A program made the position numbers and the translations under genes. A DNA stretch of 64,000 nucleotides. Source: Bacteroidales bacterium. Lineage in GTDB: Bacteria; Bacteroidota; Bacteroidia; Bacteroidales; Lentimicrobiaceae. Below the pieces are notes generated by a model. That model was not told the DNA's origin and did not search any database. It saw nothing but the letters and a program-made list of their open reading frames with translations. The stretch lies in contig JAEUTG010000020.1 of the NCBI GenBank assembly GCA_016788045.1, forward strand, positions 1 to 64,000. The letters are read 5' to 3'. Positions 1 through 9,114 of the stretch are shown in pieces; within the stretch, counting starts at the first letter, position 1; every line of letters starts with the position of its first letter.

Positions 1-668
1 TGAACCGGATATTGTTACAGGTTCCACGACACGGACAAGGCATTTAAAAATGGGGCTCTTTTTAATTCGACCCCTCAGGAGTCGTGCATTTCATTTCTGG
101 TTCATGTTTCCATCAACATTTGACTCCTCCGGAGTCAGGTGAAGTTGTTCTGAAATGTGGTTTCCGGGCCCTTCGGGCTTTAAACGCTCAGTTTATTCCC
201 GCTTTTTATCATCTTTTGGCTTCTCCGGAGTCCGGATATTTGCTCTGAAGAAAAGTCTCCGACCCCGGAGGGGTCGCATGTTTATAGAAATAGCGATTCC
301 GGATAGGTTGGCGACCCCGGCGGGGTCGGACAAGCTATTGTGAACCGGATATTGTCACAGGTTCCACGACACGGACAAGGCATTTAAAAATGGGGCCCTT
401 TTTAATTCGACCCCTCAGGGGTCGTGCATTTCAATTCTGGATCATGTTTCTATCAACATTTGACTCCTCCGGAGTCAGGTGAAGTTGTTCTGAAATGTGG
501 TTACCGGGCCATTCGGGCTTTAAACGCTCAGTTTATTTCCGACTTTTATCATCATTTGGCTTCTCTGGAGTCCGGATATTTGCTCTGAAGAATAGTTTCC
601 GACCCCGGAGGGGTCGCATGTATATAGAAATAGCGATTCCGGATAGGTTGGCGACCCCGGCGGGGTCG
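1..668. repeat. Tandem pair of 340-bp units with nested short hairpins
   Basis: Bases 1-340 and 341-668 are two head-to-tail copies, about 95% identical by eye. The second copy lacks the last dozen bases of the unit. Each copy holds 17-base hairpins with 7-base arms and 3-base loops. In copy 1 they lie at 68-84, 121-137, 260-276 and 312-328, with arms of the form CGACCCC/GGGGTCG or TGACTCC/GGAGTCA. Small open frames cross both copies, but their peptides simply translate the repeat and I do not call them genes. The array may continue left of the window. Confidence 0.9.
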
Positions 669-979
669 AATGTAATCCAAAGCCCGATTTTGGAAGATCA
701 ACAGGAGCAAAATTGCATCCAAATCAATGTCTGCCAGCCTGACATTCGGTTTGCATGCAGGTAGAATCTGGCCATTTTCATGAATTAATTGTGGTCTGTG
801 AAAGGTACAGTGCCAGCGTGGCTTATCTGCCTTGCTGAGTCGGCTGGGAGTATAGCCCCATATTTTTAGGCAGGGAAACAAAATATCAACACCATGCCTT
901 TTCTTGCCAGCATGTCACCTTGTCTGACAAAGTGTTGATTATCAGCTGTAATGGATACCAGATGATGGATTCTTATTGT
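669..979. other. Gene-free stretch between the repeat and lgt
   Basis: I see no credible coding frame, RNA gene or terminator in these 311 bases. An antisense frame crosses part of it but runs into the repeat and has no recognisable protein features. Confidence 0.6.
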
Positions 980-1777
980 TCAGGAAGCCCGTTTGCGGGA
1001 ATAATTATACATAAGAATCCCGATACCTGTGAGGATAAAGGGAACGCTTAGCCACTGTCCCATATTAAGTGCCATGGTCTGTTCAAACGCTACCTGAGGT
1101 TCTTTTACAAATTCTATCAGGAAGCGTATGCCGAACAGCGCAATCAGAAAAACAGAGAAGATAGTTCCCTGCTGCATGGTTTTGTATTTTCTTACATAGA
1201 AGGCCAGTAGCGAAAAGAATAAGATGAGGTAGGAGAGGGCTTCATAGATCTGGGTTGGATGCCGGGGTTCTGTCTGTCCATCCCTCACATAGATAAATCC
1301 CCAGGGAAGGGAGGTGTAGTGTCCGTAGATCTCACTGTTCATCAGGTTGCCCATTCTGATAAAAAAGCCACCCAGAGCTACCACAATCACCAGCCGGTCG
1401 AGGGTCCAGAGGTAGGTTTTCCCTGAATTTCTGACAAACAGAATCAGTGCCAGCAGGATGCCCACCGCAGCGCCGTGGCTGGCCAGACCACCTTCCCAGA
1501 TTTTCAGAATGCTGATGGGGTCGCTCAGGTAGGATTGTGGTTCATAGAAGAACACATGACCCAGCCTCGCACCCACAATCGTGCCGATGACCACATACAT
1601 GGCAAGCTTGTCGAGCAGCTCAGTCTTCAGGCCTTCACGCTTAAACACTTGTTTCTCAAGAATTATGTATCCGAAATAGAATGCCATGGCGAAGAACAAT
1701 CCGTACCACCTGATCTGCAGGCCGCCAAGTTTCACGATAATGGGGCTGACATCCCAGGTAATCTGCTGTAACATCAT
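980..1777 (-). CDS. lgt: Prolipoprotein diacylglyceryl transferase
   Basis: This 265-residue inner-membrane enzyme transfers diacylglycerol from phosphatidylglycerol to the lipobox cysteine of prolipoproteins, the first step of lipoprotein maturation. Family motifs are visible in order: RWYGL, GARLGH, WEGGLASHG, the Lgt signature around RMGNLMNSEIYG, HPTQIYEA and RFLIEFVKEPQ, with about seven hydrophobic segments. Length is normal. Two adjacent ATGs (1777 and 1774) are possible starts. A TAnnTTTG promoter element lies 21 bases upstream, so it can be transcribed separately from the glycosyltransferase gene that precedes it on the same strand. Confidence 0.95.
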   Translation of the reverse strand: MMLQQITWDVSPIIVKLGGLQIRWYGLFFAMAFYFGYIILEKQVFKREGLKTELLDKLAMYVVIGTIVGARLGHVFFYEPQSYLSDPISILKIWEGGLASHGAAVGILLALILFVRNSGKTYLWTLDRLVIVVALGGFFIRMGNLMNSEIYGHYTSLPWGFIYVRDGQTEPRHPTQIYEALSYLILFFSLLAFYVRKYKTMQQGTIFSVFLIALFGIRFLIEFVKEPQVAFEQTMALNMGQWLSVPFILTGIGILMYNYSRKRAS

Positions 1778-1798
1778 AATGAAGGAGATTTAGTGATA

Positions 1799-1806
1799 CA
1801 AAAGTA
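1799..1806 (-). promoter_or_regulatory. Putative -7 promoter element of lgt
   Basis: On the minus strand the sequence is TACTTTTG, an exact match to the Bacteroidota -7 consensus TAnnTTTG. I see no good -33 TTG at the usual distance. It predicts a leader of about 15 bases. Confidence 0.45.
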
Positions 1807-1827
1807 ACAAATTCAGCCGATTCTTCT

Positions 1828-2940
1828 TCAGGCTTTGTTTTGTAGTTGGCCTTGCGCTGATTGAAGAAAACTACGCACAGCGGCCGGATAAAGAAGATGG
1901 TATGACGCAATCTTTTCAACAGGGTTACATTCCAGCCGTTCAAGTGCCTTTTCCAGGTTCATGTCCTTTTGCTTCTGGGCAACGTAATAACCTTTACTGT
2001 CAAGCATAGCCGCGAGGTATTCCTGCTCAGTCTGCCCCGGTGTCGGAATGAGAATGGCCAGGTTTCCGGTAAAGGCAATGTCCATGAGGGTAGAATACCC
2101 GGCACGGCAGATCACCACCGGTTTTTTCAGGAGTATTTTGTGCAACTGCCGTGAATTCTGATGATCGGCGATGTCAAGATTCTTTCTTATATTGGTAATT
2201 TCATTTTTGCCGGGTAGTCCCCTGAGGATCAGGCATCGCAGATCGCGCAACGGCAATTGGGCCAGCAGCTTGTTTTCAAAGATGGTACGCTGCGGCTCGG
2301 GCCCTGAAACAAGGGCAACCAGATCATATTTGTTACCGTTCCCGTTCCCGTTTTCAAATGTCAGGTCAAACCGGCTCAACAGGCCGATAAACCGGGTGTT
2401 TGAAGGCAGTTTATATCCATGGGAGAGCTTGCCCGAAAGGTTTTCCTGACTGGCTGAATCCGGAATCCAGCATTCATCAAACTGACGGGCAAAGAACCGG
2501 ACAGCCCATCTGAGCAAAAGACCGGAAATGCTGAATATACCCGGAGCTATCAGATTAAGCTGATGGGTGATGAAAATGGTTTTCACCTGTTTGTTCCACA
2601 AACCATAGCGATTGTCGGATATTACCCCCGAGATTCTGTATTCCCTGATGATTTTTTTCAGCCTGATGTGTTCCTGCAATACCTTAAAGGCGATCCGCGG
2701 TATTTCAAACAGTATTTTTAAGGCTGCCCCGGTGCTGTGGCTGTATTTAACGTTATAACCCCTGAGCCTGATAAATTCTGTATCCGGAAATTCTTCCCTG
2801 AGCAGCGCCAACTGAAGACCATCCGAAGCGATCACAACTTCAGCTCCTGAATATTTCAGTTCCCTGATTAGTGGAATACATCGTGTAGCATGTCCGAGTC
2901 CCCAGTCGAGCGGGCAGATCAGAATTCTCTGAGGCAGCAT
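1828..2940 (-). CDS. Glycosyltransferase, GT-B fold (MurG / family 28-like)
   Basis: This 370-residue protein is a predicted nucleotide-sugar glycosyltransferase. The N-terminus (ILICPLDWGLGHATRCIPL) carries the glycine-rich acceptor-side loop with a conserved GLGHATR, as in MurG-like and related Bacteroidota enzymes. The C-terminal half has a donor-side segment with VICRAGYSTLMDIAF and PTPGQTEQEYLA. No signal peptide is evident, so it probably works at the inner face of the membrane. I chose the ATG at 2940 over an upstream ATG at 3009 because a well-formed promoter at 2958-2987 would lie inside the longer version. Acceptor and donor sugar cannot be told. Confidence 0.8.
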   Translation of the reverse strand: MLPQRILICPLDWGLGHATRCIPLIRELKYSGAEVVIASDGLQLALLREEFPDTEFIRLRGYNVKYSHSTGAALKILFEIPRIAFKVLQEHIRLKKIIREYRISGVISDNRYGLWNKQVKTIFITHQLNLIAPGIFSISGLLLRWAVRFFARQFDECWIPDSASQENLSGKLSHGYKLPSNTRFIGLLSRFDLTFENGNGNGNKYDLVALVSGPEPQRTIFENKLLAQLPLRDLRCLILRGLPGKNEITNIRKNLDIADHQNSRQLHKILLKKPVVICRAGYSTLMDIAFTGNLAILIPTPGQTEQEYLAAMLDSKGYYVAQKQKDMNLEKALERLECNPVEKIASYHLLYPAAVRSFLQSAQGQLQNKA

Positions 2941-2957
2941 TCTGGCAGTATTTTGTG

Positions 2958-2987
2958 CAAATATACTACCATGATCTGCTCTGCCAA
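2958..2987 (-). promoter_or_regulatory. Promoter of the glycosyltransferase gene
   Basis: Minus strand: TTG at 2987-2985, a 19-base spacer, then TATATTTG at 2965-2958. Both boxes and the spacing match the Bacteroidota housekeeping promoter. The predicted leader to the ATG at 2940 is about 10 bases. Confidence 0.65.
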
Positions 2988-3029
2988 TCGGGGTTCTGAG
3001 AATTAACAAAAAGTTTATAATTTAGCAAC

Positions 3030-4145
3030 ATGACCTTAACCGATGACAGAACTTTACATTTTTGTATTGCACTGACACTTCTGCCAGGGGTAGGCGATAT
3101 CAATGCCCGGAAGCTGGTTGCTGTTACCGGAAGTGCAGAAGCCCTGTTCACAGAAAAGAGGTCTGCTTTGCTACGGATTCCGGGGATGAACAGGAGTATC
3201 CTCAGCAACATCACCAACAACAGGGAGATTCTTGAAAGAGCCTCTAAAGAAGTTGAGTTCATCAGAAGATTCAGAATCACACCGCTTTTTTATACCGAAA
3301 CCGGGTATCCCGAAAGGCTGAAACAATGCATCGACAGTCCGGTTTTGCTTTTCACCCTTGGCAACGCTGACCTGAATAAACCGCGCATTGTGAGTGTGGT
3401 TGGTACACGCAGGGCTACCGAGTACGGCAAAGAGATCTGCCAGCGGCTGATCAGCGGGATGGCTGAGCTCGGTGTACTGGTTGTAAGCGGACTGGCCTAC
3501 GGGATTGACACCTGCGCCCATAAATCGGCCCTGGATACCGGGCTTCAGACAGCCGGGGTTCTGGCCCATGGATTGGACAGGATTTATCCGCCGCTCAACA
3601 AACAGCTGGCGCTGAGAATGACAGAGCAGGGCGGGCTGGTTACCGAATTTCTGAGTGAGACCAACCCCGACCGCGAGAATTTCCCCAAACGCAACAGAAT
3701 TATCGCTGGACTGGCTGATGCCACCATCGTGGTTGAAGCCGGGGTGAAAGGGGGCGCGCTGATAACTGCTGATATTGCCAATTCATACAACCGCGATGTT
3801 TTTGCTGTGCCTGGCAGGATCGGCGATCCTGTTTCTGAGGGCTGTAACAACCTGATTAAAACCAACAGGGCAGCTTTGGTTCAGTCTGCTGCAGACATCA
3901 GTTATATAATGGGATGGGACAAAGAGAAACCGTCACAGAAAGGGGTTCAGCGCAGCCTGTTTATCCATCTTGAGCCTGATCAGGAAGCCGTGGTGTCAAT
4001 TCTCACGGAGTATGGTGATTGCAGCCTCGACAAACTCTGCATTGCTTCAGGGCTGCAGACCAGCAAAGTAGCCTCAGCCCTCTTAAACCTCGAATTTGAA
4101 GGATTGATCAAATGTTTGCCAGGTAAGATTTACCGCTTAGTATAG
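3030..4145 (+). CDS. dprA: DNA-processing protein DprA
   Basis: DprA binds incoming single-stranded DNA and loads RecA during natural transformation. The 371-residue protein has an N-terminal helix-hairpin-helix-like region (LLPGVGDINARKLV), the Rossmann-like DprA core from about residue 110 with VGTRRATEYG, VVSGLAYGIDTCAH, FPKRNRIIAGLA, EAGVKGGALITA and AVPG, and a C-terminal winged-helix-like tail of about 60 residues. Length is normal. The gene lies divergently next to the glycosyltransferase, and its 3' end overlaps the convergent PrsW-like gene by 9 bases. Confidence 0.95.
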   Translation: MTLTDDRTLHFCIALTLLPGVGDINARKLVAVTGSAEALFTEKRSALLRIPGMNRSILSNITNNREILERASKEVEFIRRFRITPLFYTETGYPERLKQCIDSPVLLFTLGNADLNKPRIVSVVGTRRATEYGKEICQRLISGMAELGVLVVSGLAYGIDTCAHKSALDTGLQTAGVLAHGLDRIYPPLNKQLALRMTEQGGLVTEFLSETNPDRENFPKRNRIIAGLADATIVVEAGVKGGALITADIANSYNRDVFAVPGRIGDPVSEGCNNLIKTNRAALVQSAADISYIMGWDKEKPSQKGVQRSLFIHLEPDQEAVVSILTEYGDCSLDKLCIASGLQTSKVASALLNLEFEGLIKCLPGKIYRLV

Positions 4146-4799
4146 TTCACTTTCCAGATGCCTGCTTTTGTAGATCAGGATTCCTGAGACAAACAGGGTC
4201 CCCAGTGCAAACAACCCAAAAATAGTGATGTCTCCGGTAAGCAGTGTAAAACGGTATATACCGTGAAAGAAAATTGTCGCACCCAGTCCGGTCATGGAGT
4301 CAATAAAAAGGTTTCCCCTGTGCTTGCCCATGCCGGTGAAGAACCCGAGTATCAGGCCCAGAATGGCGTTCATGGGGCCGATGGACAGCAGGAAAATATG
4401 ATCGGCACCACTCCTGTCGGAAAAATAGATATAATAAGCAGAGTACACTGTAGCCAGACCCAGGGAAACAGCCATCGACACAGGAATACCCTGCAAGGGC
4501 CCTGCAACGGCAATTTTCCTGAGCAATGAGAACCTCAGGGGGATGAACTTTGAAACTTCAGAAACAAAAGCAATGGCCACAAAGGAAAAGACAATCATTC
4601 TGCGGATACTGCGGGCTCCGTCGATGTGAAGCTGGTGTGCCAGCTGATCGGCCAGGATAACCGGCAGGGTTACAATACAGCCCCAGATAAACGCCTTCAG
4701 CAGGAGTTGAAAGGTTACGGTTTTTGCAATGATCCGGATGTAAAGGATCAGTAAAATAAACAATACTGGGGGAATAAGGATTCCGGTTATGTTGATCAT
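4137..4799 (-). CDS. PrsW-like intramembrane protease family protein
   Basis: This 220-residue protein has about seven hydrophobic segments and no soluble domain. The segment VSEVSKFIPLRF resembles the EExxK motif of PrsW glutamic intramembrane proteases, but the first glutamate is serine. A later GPMNAILGLILG helix and a FFHGIYRF histidine helix also fit the PrsW layout. In characterised relatives PrsW cleaves an anti-sigma factor. With the altered motif this copy may be inactive or have another role. Its gene converges on dprA with a 9-base overlap. Confidence 0.5.
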   Translation of the reverse strand: MINITGILIPPVLFILLILYIRIIAKTVTFQLLLKAFIWGCIVTLPVILADQLAHQLHIDGARSIRRMIVFSFVAIAFVSEVSKFIPLRFSLLRKIAVAGPLQGIPVSMAVSLGLATVYSAYYIYFSDRSGADHIFLLSIGPMNAILGLILGFFTGMGKHRGNLFIDSMTGLGATIFFHGIYRFTLLTGDITIFGLFALGTLFVSGILIYKSRHLESELY

Positions 4800-4961
4800 A
4801 CTCTTACTTTTTAGGTAGTTATCATGATGAAAGAAACCCCGGGTTACTATAGGCAGCCTGGTATTCTGAAAGGGAGTATGACAAGTCGTGAAAGGGAATT
4901 CAAATCTATGAATTATTTGTAGTTTTACAAACTGCTACAGATTAAATAATCCTTAAATAGC

Positions 4962-5225
4962 ATGATAGAAATAAATCAGCTTCCCGAACAGGAGCTTTTG
5001 ACGAAGGGCGTCCGCACCTGGCCGGTGTGGAAAAAGGAGGTTTCAAGGTTCTCCTGGACTTATGAAGAAGAAGAATGGTGTTATTTTCTTGAAGGAGAGG
5101 TGCTGATTGAAACAGATACCGGTAACTATGAAATCAGACCGGGAGATTTTGTTGTTTTCCCAAAAGGGCTGAAATGCGTATGGGACATCCGCAAACCGGT
5201 CCGCAAGCACTACAATTTTCTCTGA
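4962..5225 (+). CDS. Small cupin-domain protein (DUF861 / cupin_3 type)
   Basis: This 87-residue protein is a single cupin barrel. The strand pattern CYFLEGEVLIETDTGNYEI followed by RPGDFVVFPKGLKCVWDI is typical of the small cupins related to ureidoglycine aminohydrolase. The usual metal-binding histidines of cupin motif 1 are not obvious (the motif reads EEEWCYFLEGEV), so an enzymatic role is uncertain. The stop lies 2 bases before the rsgA ATG, so the two are very likely co-transcribed. Confidence 0.8.
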   Translation: MIEINQLPEQELLTKGVRTWPVWKKEVSRFSWTYEEEEWCYFLEGEVLIETDTGNYEIRPGDFVVFPKGLKCVWDIRKPVRKHYNFL

Positions 5226-5227
5226 AA

Positions 5228-6169
5228 ATGGGAAGCAACCAGGGTGTAGTCATCCGTTCCACTGGAAGCTGGTGTACCATTCTTTCTGAAGATGGTAAAA
5301 TAACTGAATGTAAACTCAAGGGTAATTTCAGGATCAAAGGGATACGGTCCACCAATCCCGTGGCTGTTGGTGACAAGGTCGGATTCAGTTTTCAGATGGA
5401 CAAGGAATACGGGCTTATCCATGAGATTTTTCCCAGATCGAATTACATTATCCGGAAAGCCACCCGTTTGTCAGCGCAATCTCACATCATTGCCGCCAAC
5501 ATTGATCAGGCCATTGTGATGGTAACGCTTTCAAGACCAAGAACTTCCACCGGTTTCATCGACCGCTTTCTCGTAACCGCCGAGGCATACCACATTCCGG
5601 CTTTTCTTATCTTTAACAAGTGCGATCAGTATTCAGCAGACGAGAACCGGCAACTTGACGACCTGATCAGCCTCTATGAATCGCTCGGATATCCCTGTTT
5701 CAGGACTTCAGCGCTGATGCATGAGGGCATTGAGGCGGTGAATCTGCTGCTCAGGGGTAAAGTCAGTCTGGTGAGCGGCCATTCAGGCGTGGGGAAAACA
5801 GCCCTGATCAATGCCATTGAACCCGGATCCATGAGAAAGGTCGGGGATATTTCCGATTATCACCTGAAGGGTAAACACACCACAACTTTCGCTGAGATGA
5901 TTTTGCTATCAAATGGTGGATTCGTTATCGATACGCCCGGTATCAAAGAGTTTGGGCTTGTTGATTTTGATAAACAGGAAGTGGCAGAGCGGTTTCCTGA
6001 AATGAGGGAGCTTATGCACAACTGTCAGTTCAGCAACTGTACGCATGTGCATGAACCGGGGTGTGCCGTTAAGTCAGCCCTGTCAGAAGGAAAGCTGAGC
6101 AAATCACGGTATGCCAATTACATCAGCATTCTGGGTGATGAGTATTTTGAAGAAACTGACTGGGATTAA
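5228..6169 (+). CDS. rsgA: Ribosome small-subunit-dependent GTPase RsgA
   Basis: RsgA is a circularly permuted GTPase that assists late maturation of the 30S ribosomal subunit. The 313 residues show an N-terminal OB-fold, the G4 motif NKCD ahead of the G1 motif GHSGVGKT (around residue 184), the G3 motif DTPG, and a C-terminal zinc-binding region with NCQFSNCTHVHEPGCAVK. I chose the ATG at 5228, directly after the cupin stop. An ATG at 5174 would overlap the cupin gene by 52 bases and adds no conserved residues. Confidence 0.95.
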   Translation: MGSNQGVVIRSTGSWCTILSEDGKITECKLKGNFRIKGIRSTNPVAVGDKVGFSFQMDKEYGLIHEIFPRSNYIIRKATRLSAQSHIIAANIDQAIVMVTLSRPRTSTGFIDRFLVTAEAYHIPAFLIFNKCDQYSADENRQLDDLISLYESLGYPCFRTSALMHEGIEAVNLLLRGKVSLVSGHSGVGKTALINAIEPGSMRKVGDISDYHLKGKHTTTFAEMILLSNGGFVIDTPGIKEFGLVDFDKQEVAERFPEMRELMHNCQFSNCTHVHEPGCAVKSALSEGKLSKSRYANYISILGDEYFEETDWD

Positions 6170-6181
6170 AAACAGGGTCTT

Positions 6182-6634
6182 ATGCGGGTAGTTATTCAGC
6201 GGGTCAGCCGTGCATCGGTCTCCAGCGCGGAGTGGGGCAGGAACTCTATTGGGGTGGGCTTGCTGGTATTGCTTGGTATTGAAGAAGATGACAATACTGA
6301 AGACATTGCATGGCTCACCGGAAAAATCAGCCGGCTGAGGGTGTTTGCCGACGAATCGGGGGTGATGAACCGCTCGGTTGTGGATGTTGAGGGGGAAATT
6401 CTGGTAATCAGTCAGTTTACCCTTCATGCCAGTACACGCAAAGGCAACAGACCATCCTACATCAAAGCTGCCCGGCCTGAGATTGCCATCCCGCTCTACG
6501 GTCAGTTTATTGACACCCTGAGATCTGAATCCGGATTAAAGGTCAGCAGTGGCTGGTTTGGTGCACACATGCAGGTTGAACTCATCAACGATGGGCCGGT
6601 GACCATTCTGATGGATTCAAAAAACAAGGAGTAA
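6182..6634 (+). CDS. dtd: D-aminoacyl-tRNA deacylase
   Basis: Dtd removes D-amino acids (and glycine mischarged on tRNA-Ala) from tRNA in the cytoplasm. The 150-residue protein has the N-terminal MRVVIQRVSRASV, the catalytic ISQFTLHA motif and the C-terminal GAHMQVELINDGPVT motif, at normal family length. It starts 12 bases after the rsgA stop, so cupin-rsgA-dtd form one transcription unit. It ends only 7 bases from the convergent TonB receptor gene, leaving no room for a terminator. Confidence 0.95.
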   Translation: MRVVIQRVSRASVSSAEWGRNSIGVGLLVLLGIEEDDNTEDIAWLTGKISRLRVFADESGVMNRSVVDVEGEILVISQFTLHASTRKGNRPSYIKAARPEIAIPLYGQFIDTLRSESGLKVSSGWFGAHMQVELINDGPVTILMDSKNKE

Positions 6635-6641
6635 GTGAGTG

Positions 6642-8972
6642 TCAGAAACTCATACTCAGGCCAAAACTCGGCATCAGCGGTAGCTGATACACCCTTTCAC
6701 CGGTGATGCGGTTGACATAGAAGATGTTCTCCCGGTTGTAGATGTTGGTAACACTCAGGTTTATCTCGAGCATACCCTCTTCACCAATCCTGAAGCGACG
6801 CATCAGGCTCAGGTCAAGGCGATGATAGTAAGGGAGCCTGGCTTTGTTGTATTCGCCGTAAAGTACCCCCAGATCTCCGTTGGAAATGATATAGGAGGTG
6901 CCGGCGCCCTGTTCGAAATTGAGTTTTTCATATTCACCCTGTGTCTGGGTAAACGGGAATCCCGAACCGAGGTTCCAGCGGGCATTGAATTCCCACATCA
7001 GCTCTTCACCAAAGCGATACGAACCCACAAGGTTTACATTGTGCCGGCGGTCGTAATGCGGTACATACGAAATGCTGTCGTCGTTCCGGTTGACGTAAGC
7101 CAGTGAATAAACCGCCCAGAGGTAAATCTTCCGTTTTTCGTACTTCACAGAAACGTCAAAACCGTTGGCATTGCCCTGTTCGATGACGAAATCCTTGCGA
7201 TAATAATCTGATTTGTAATTCGGATCAGACGGGTTGTTGTAGGGGTCCTCATCGGGGAATACCTTGTTGCGGTTGACATTGGTCAGCTGTGAGAAATTCT
7301 TGTAGTAAACTTCCATATTCACCGTCATCGAAGGCAGGGGGTCAAGCTCAACACCGGCAATAATGTGTTCCGCTTTCTGAAGTTTGTGTTTCACCTCCTT
7401 GCCGTTGAAAGTTTCCTGAAGGTTATCAGGTCCTGAAAGGAAGCCATAAAACAGGTTCACCACGTCGCGGTCGGAAGTCGCACTGATAAGGTTCTGTGAA
7501 TACAGGCCGGCTGCCATTTTCAGCCTTACTTTCTCGCTCAGGTTGTATTTAAAGGCAAGCCTTGGTTCCGGTGAGAAGTTTGCGAGCGAGGCATAATACT
7601 GTAGCCGGAGTCCCGGTTCAAACAGCACCTTGCCCCGTGCCATTTTGTATTTGATAAATCCGGCCAGTTCGGTAGTATTCTCGGTCTGATCGATAGATCT
7701 TCCCACAGAATTGGTAAAATCGAAAATTGTTTTAAAGCCCAGCATTTCGATGCCGTACTTGATTTCATCCTTTCCAAGGAAATAGGTAAACCCGAGGCCC
7801 AGGTTGAACCCGTTGATGGTACTCGACCGGGTTGGCAGGGAGCCTTCTTCCATGTTTATTTTATAAGTGGAATAGGCGAAATTGCCTTCCAGCAGCACAG
7901 GGTTGTTTCCCGGAATGACAAGAAAATTCATACCCCCGCCCGATGATTTCCAGTTATAGCTCGCCAGGCCGGTATAATCGACCTTGTCGTTAAAATTGAA
8001 TCCGTAGAGGTTCACTTTTGAACCGTTTCCCCCGTTGATGGACACTTTCCCGTAAACATCGGTATAATTGAACGGCAGTCCCGCGCTGTCGATGTATTCG
8101 TACAGAAACTTTGAGGTCTCTTTCAGGTAGGAGTTTTTTGCTGAGATGATGAACGAAGCGCTTCCGCCCCCCGATTCATTCTGTTTTTTGATGGGGCCTT
8201 CCACCATCAGTTTGGCGCCGAAGGTGCTGGCTCCTGCTTTCCCGGCGATTCTTTTCTTGTTTCCGTCGCGGGTGGTGAGGTCCATTACTGAAGAAATCCT
8301 GCCTCCATGCTGAGCGTTGAATCCGCCGGTAAAGATGTCGGCATTTCTGAGGATATCGGTATCGAAAACAGAGAACAATCCGATGGAGTGAAACGGGTTG
8401 TAAACGATCATTCCATCCAGGATTACCTTGTTCTGAATGGGAGAACCACCCCTGATATACAGCTGTCCGCCCTGATCTCCGGTAAAAATAACCCCTGGCA
8501 GCACCTGAAGGTACTGGGCCAGGTCGGGCTGCCCGCCAATGGTCGGTATCCGGCTGATCTGCTTGGGCGTCAGTTTGATAACAGAGGTGCGGGTGTCGCT
8601 GCGTGCCTCCTCGCGTTCTGCCGTGATCTGCACCGCATCAAGGTTGAAGGCCGCCTTCTCAATGAAAAGCTTTTTGGTCAGCACTGTTGAACCTTTGATA
8701 CTGACCTTCTCACGGAGGGTGTCATAGCCAAGGTAGGTGACCATCAGGGTATATTCACCATCTGGAATTTTGGATATGGTAAAATACCCGTTTACATCAG
8801 TGGCTGCTCCGTAACTTGTGCGGAAAAGGTAAACATTGGTGAAGATGATGGGTTCACCGGTTTCTTTTTCATAAACAAATCCCCTGATGGTGCCATTCTG
8901 GGCATAAACAGCCGGAAGCTGCAGTTGGAAAGACCAAAGTACGACAAGTGCAAAGCCAAGAAATTTTTTCAT
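6642..8972 (-). CDS. TonB-dependent receptor with CarboxypepD_reg-like N-terminal domain
   Basis: This 776-residue outer-membrane protein takes up or binds a ligand using TonB energy. The mature protein begins with a carboxypeptidase-regulatory-like domain (GTIRGFVYEKETGEPIIFTN, about residues 25-110), followed by a plug (GGQPDLAQYLQVLPGV and YIRGGSPIQNKVILDGM) and a beta-barrel that ends in a terminal aromatic residue (SFGLSMSF). A signal peptide starts at MKKFLGFALVV, so I chose the ATG at 8972 over an upstream one at 9008. No SusD partner is adjacent, so it is not a typical polysaccharide-utilisation SusC. The ligand is unknown. Confidence 0.9.
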   Translation of the reverse strand: MKKFLGFALVVLWSFQLQLPAVYAQNGTIRGFVYEKETGEPIIFTNVYLFRTSYGAATDVNGYFTISKIPDGEYTLMVTYLGYDTLREKVSIKGSTVLTKKLFIEKAAFNLDAVQITAEREEARSDTRTSVIKLTPKQISRIPTIGGQPDLAQYLQVLPGVIFTGDQGGQLYIRGGSPIQNKVILDGMIVYNPFHSIGLFSVFDTDILRNADIFTGGFNAQHGGRISSVMDLTTRDGNKKRIAGKAGASTFGAKLMVEGPIKKQNESGGGSASFIISAKNSYLKETSKFLYEYIDSAGLPFNYTDVYGKVSINGGNGSKVNLYGFNFNDKVDYTGLASYNWKSSGGGMNFLVIPGNNPVLLEGNFAYSTYKINMEEGSLPTRSSTINGFNLGLGFTYFLGKDEIKYGIEMLGFKTIFDFTNSVGRSIDQTENTTELAGFIKYKMARGKVLFEPGLRLQYYASLANFSPEPRLAFKYNLSEKVRLKMAAGLYSQNLISATSDRDVVNLFYGFLSGPDNLQETFNGKEVKHKLQKAEHIIAGVELDPLPSMTVNMEVYYKNFSQLTNVNRNKVFPDEDPYNNPSDPNYKSDYYRKDFVIEQGNANGFDVSVKYEKRKIYLWAVYSLAYVNRNDDSISYVPHYDRRHNVNLVGSYRFGEELMWEFNARWNLGSGFPFTQTQGEYEKLNFEQGAGTSYIISNGDLGVLYGEYNKARLPYYHRLDLSLMRRFRIGEEGMLEINLSVTNIYNRENIFYVNRITGERVYQLPLMPSFGLSMSF

Positions 8973-9054
8973 TGAATTGAATGTAAGTAGTTGATTCAGA
9001 GATGCCATCCTTTCTGTCTGCGGAAAGCCACATCGGGTCAGGGCATTGAAGTCA

Positions 9055-9062
9055 CAAAGTTA
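9055..9062 (-). promoter_or_regulatory. Putative -7 element of the TonB receptor gene
   Basis: Minus strand TAACTTTG matches TAnnTTTG exactly. No clear TTG is present at the -33 position. The predicted leader is about 75 bases. Confidence 0.45.
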
Positions 9063-9114
9063 GTCAAAAGATTATTATCTGCTGAAAGTAAATACCCGGG
9101 GATATCCCTGATTT

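Noticed and set aside
155..764. Two short plus-strand open frames (155-343 and 495-764) with nearly the same peptide
   Set aside because: Both are translations of the tandem 340-bp repeat. The peptide has no domain or signal, and the frame is kept only because the repeat is kept.
552..881. Antisense 109-codon frame
   Set aside because: It crosses from unique DNA into the hairpin repeat, has no promoter box and no recognisable protein pattern.
2941..3009. N-terminal extension of the glycosyltransferase from an ATG at 3009
   Set aside because: A complete TTG-N19-TATATTTG promoter lies within it, and the conserved protein begins at 2940.
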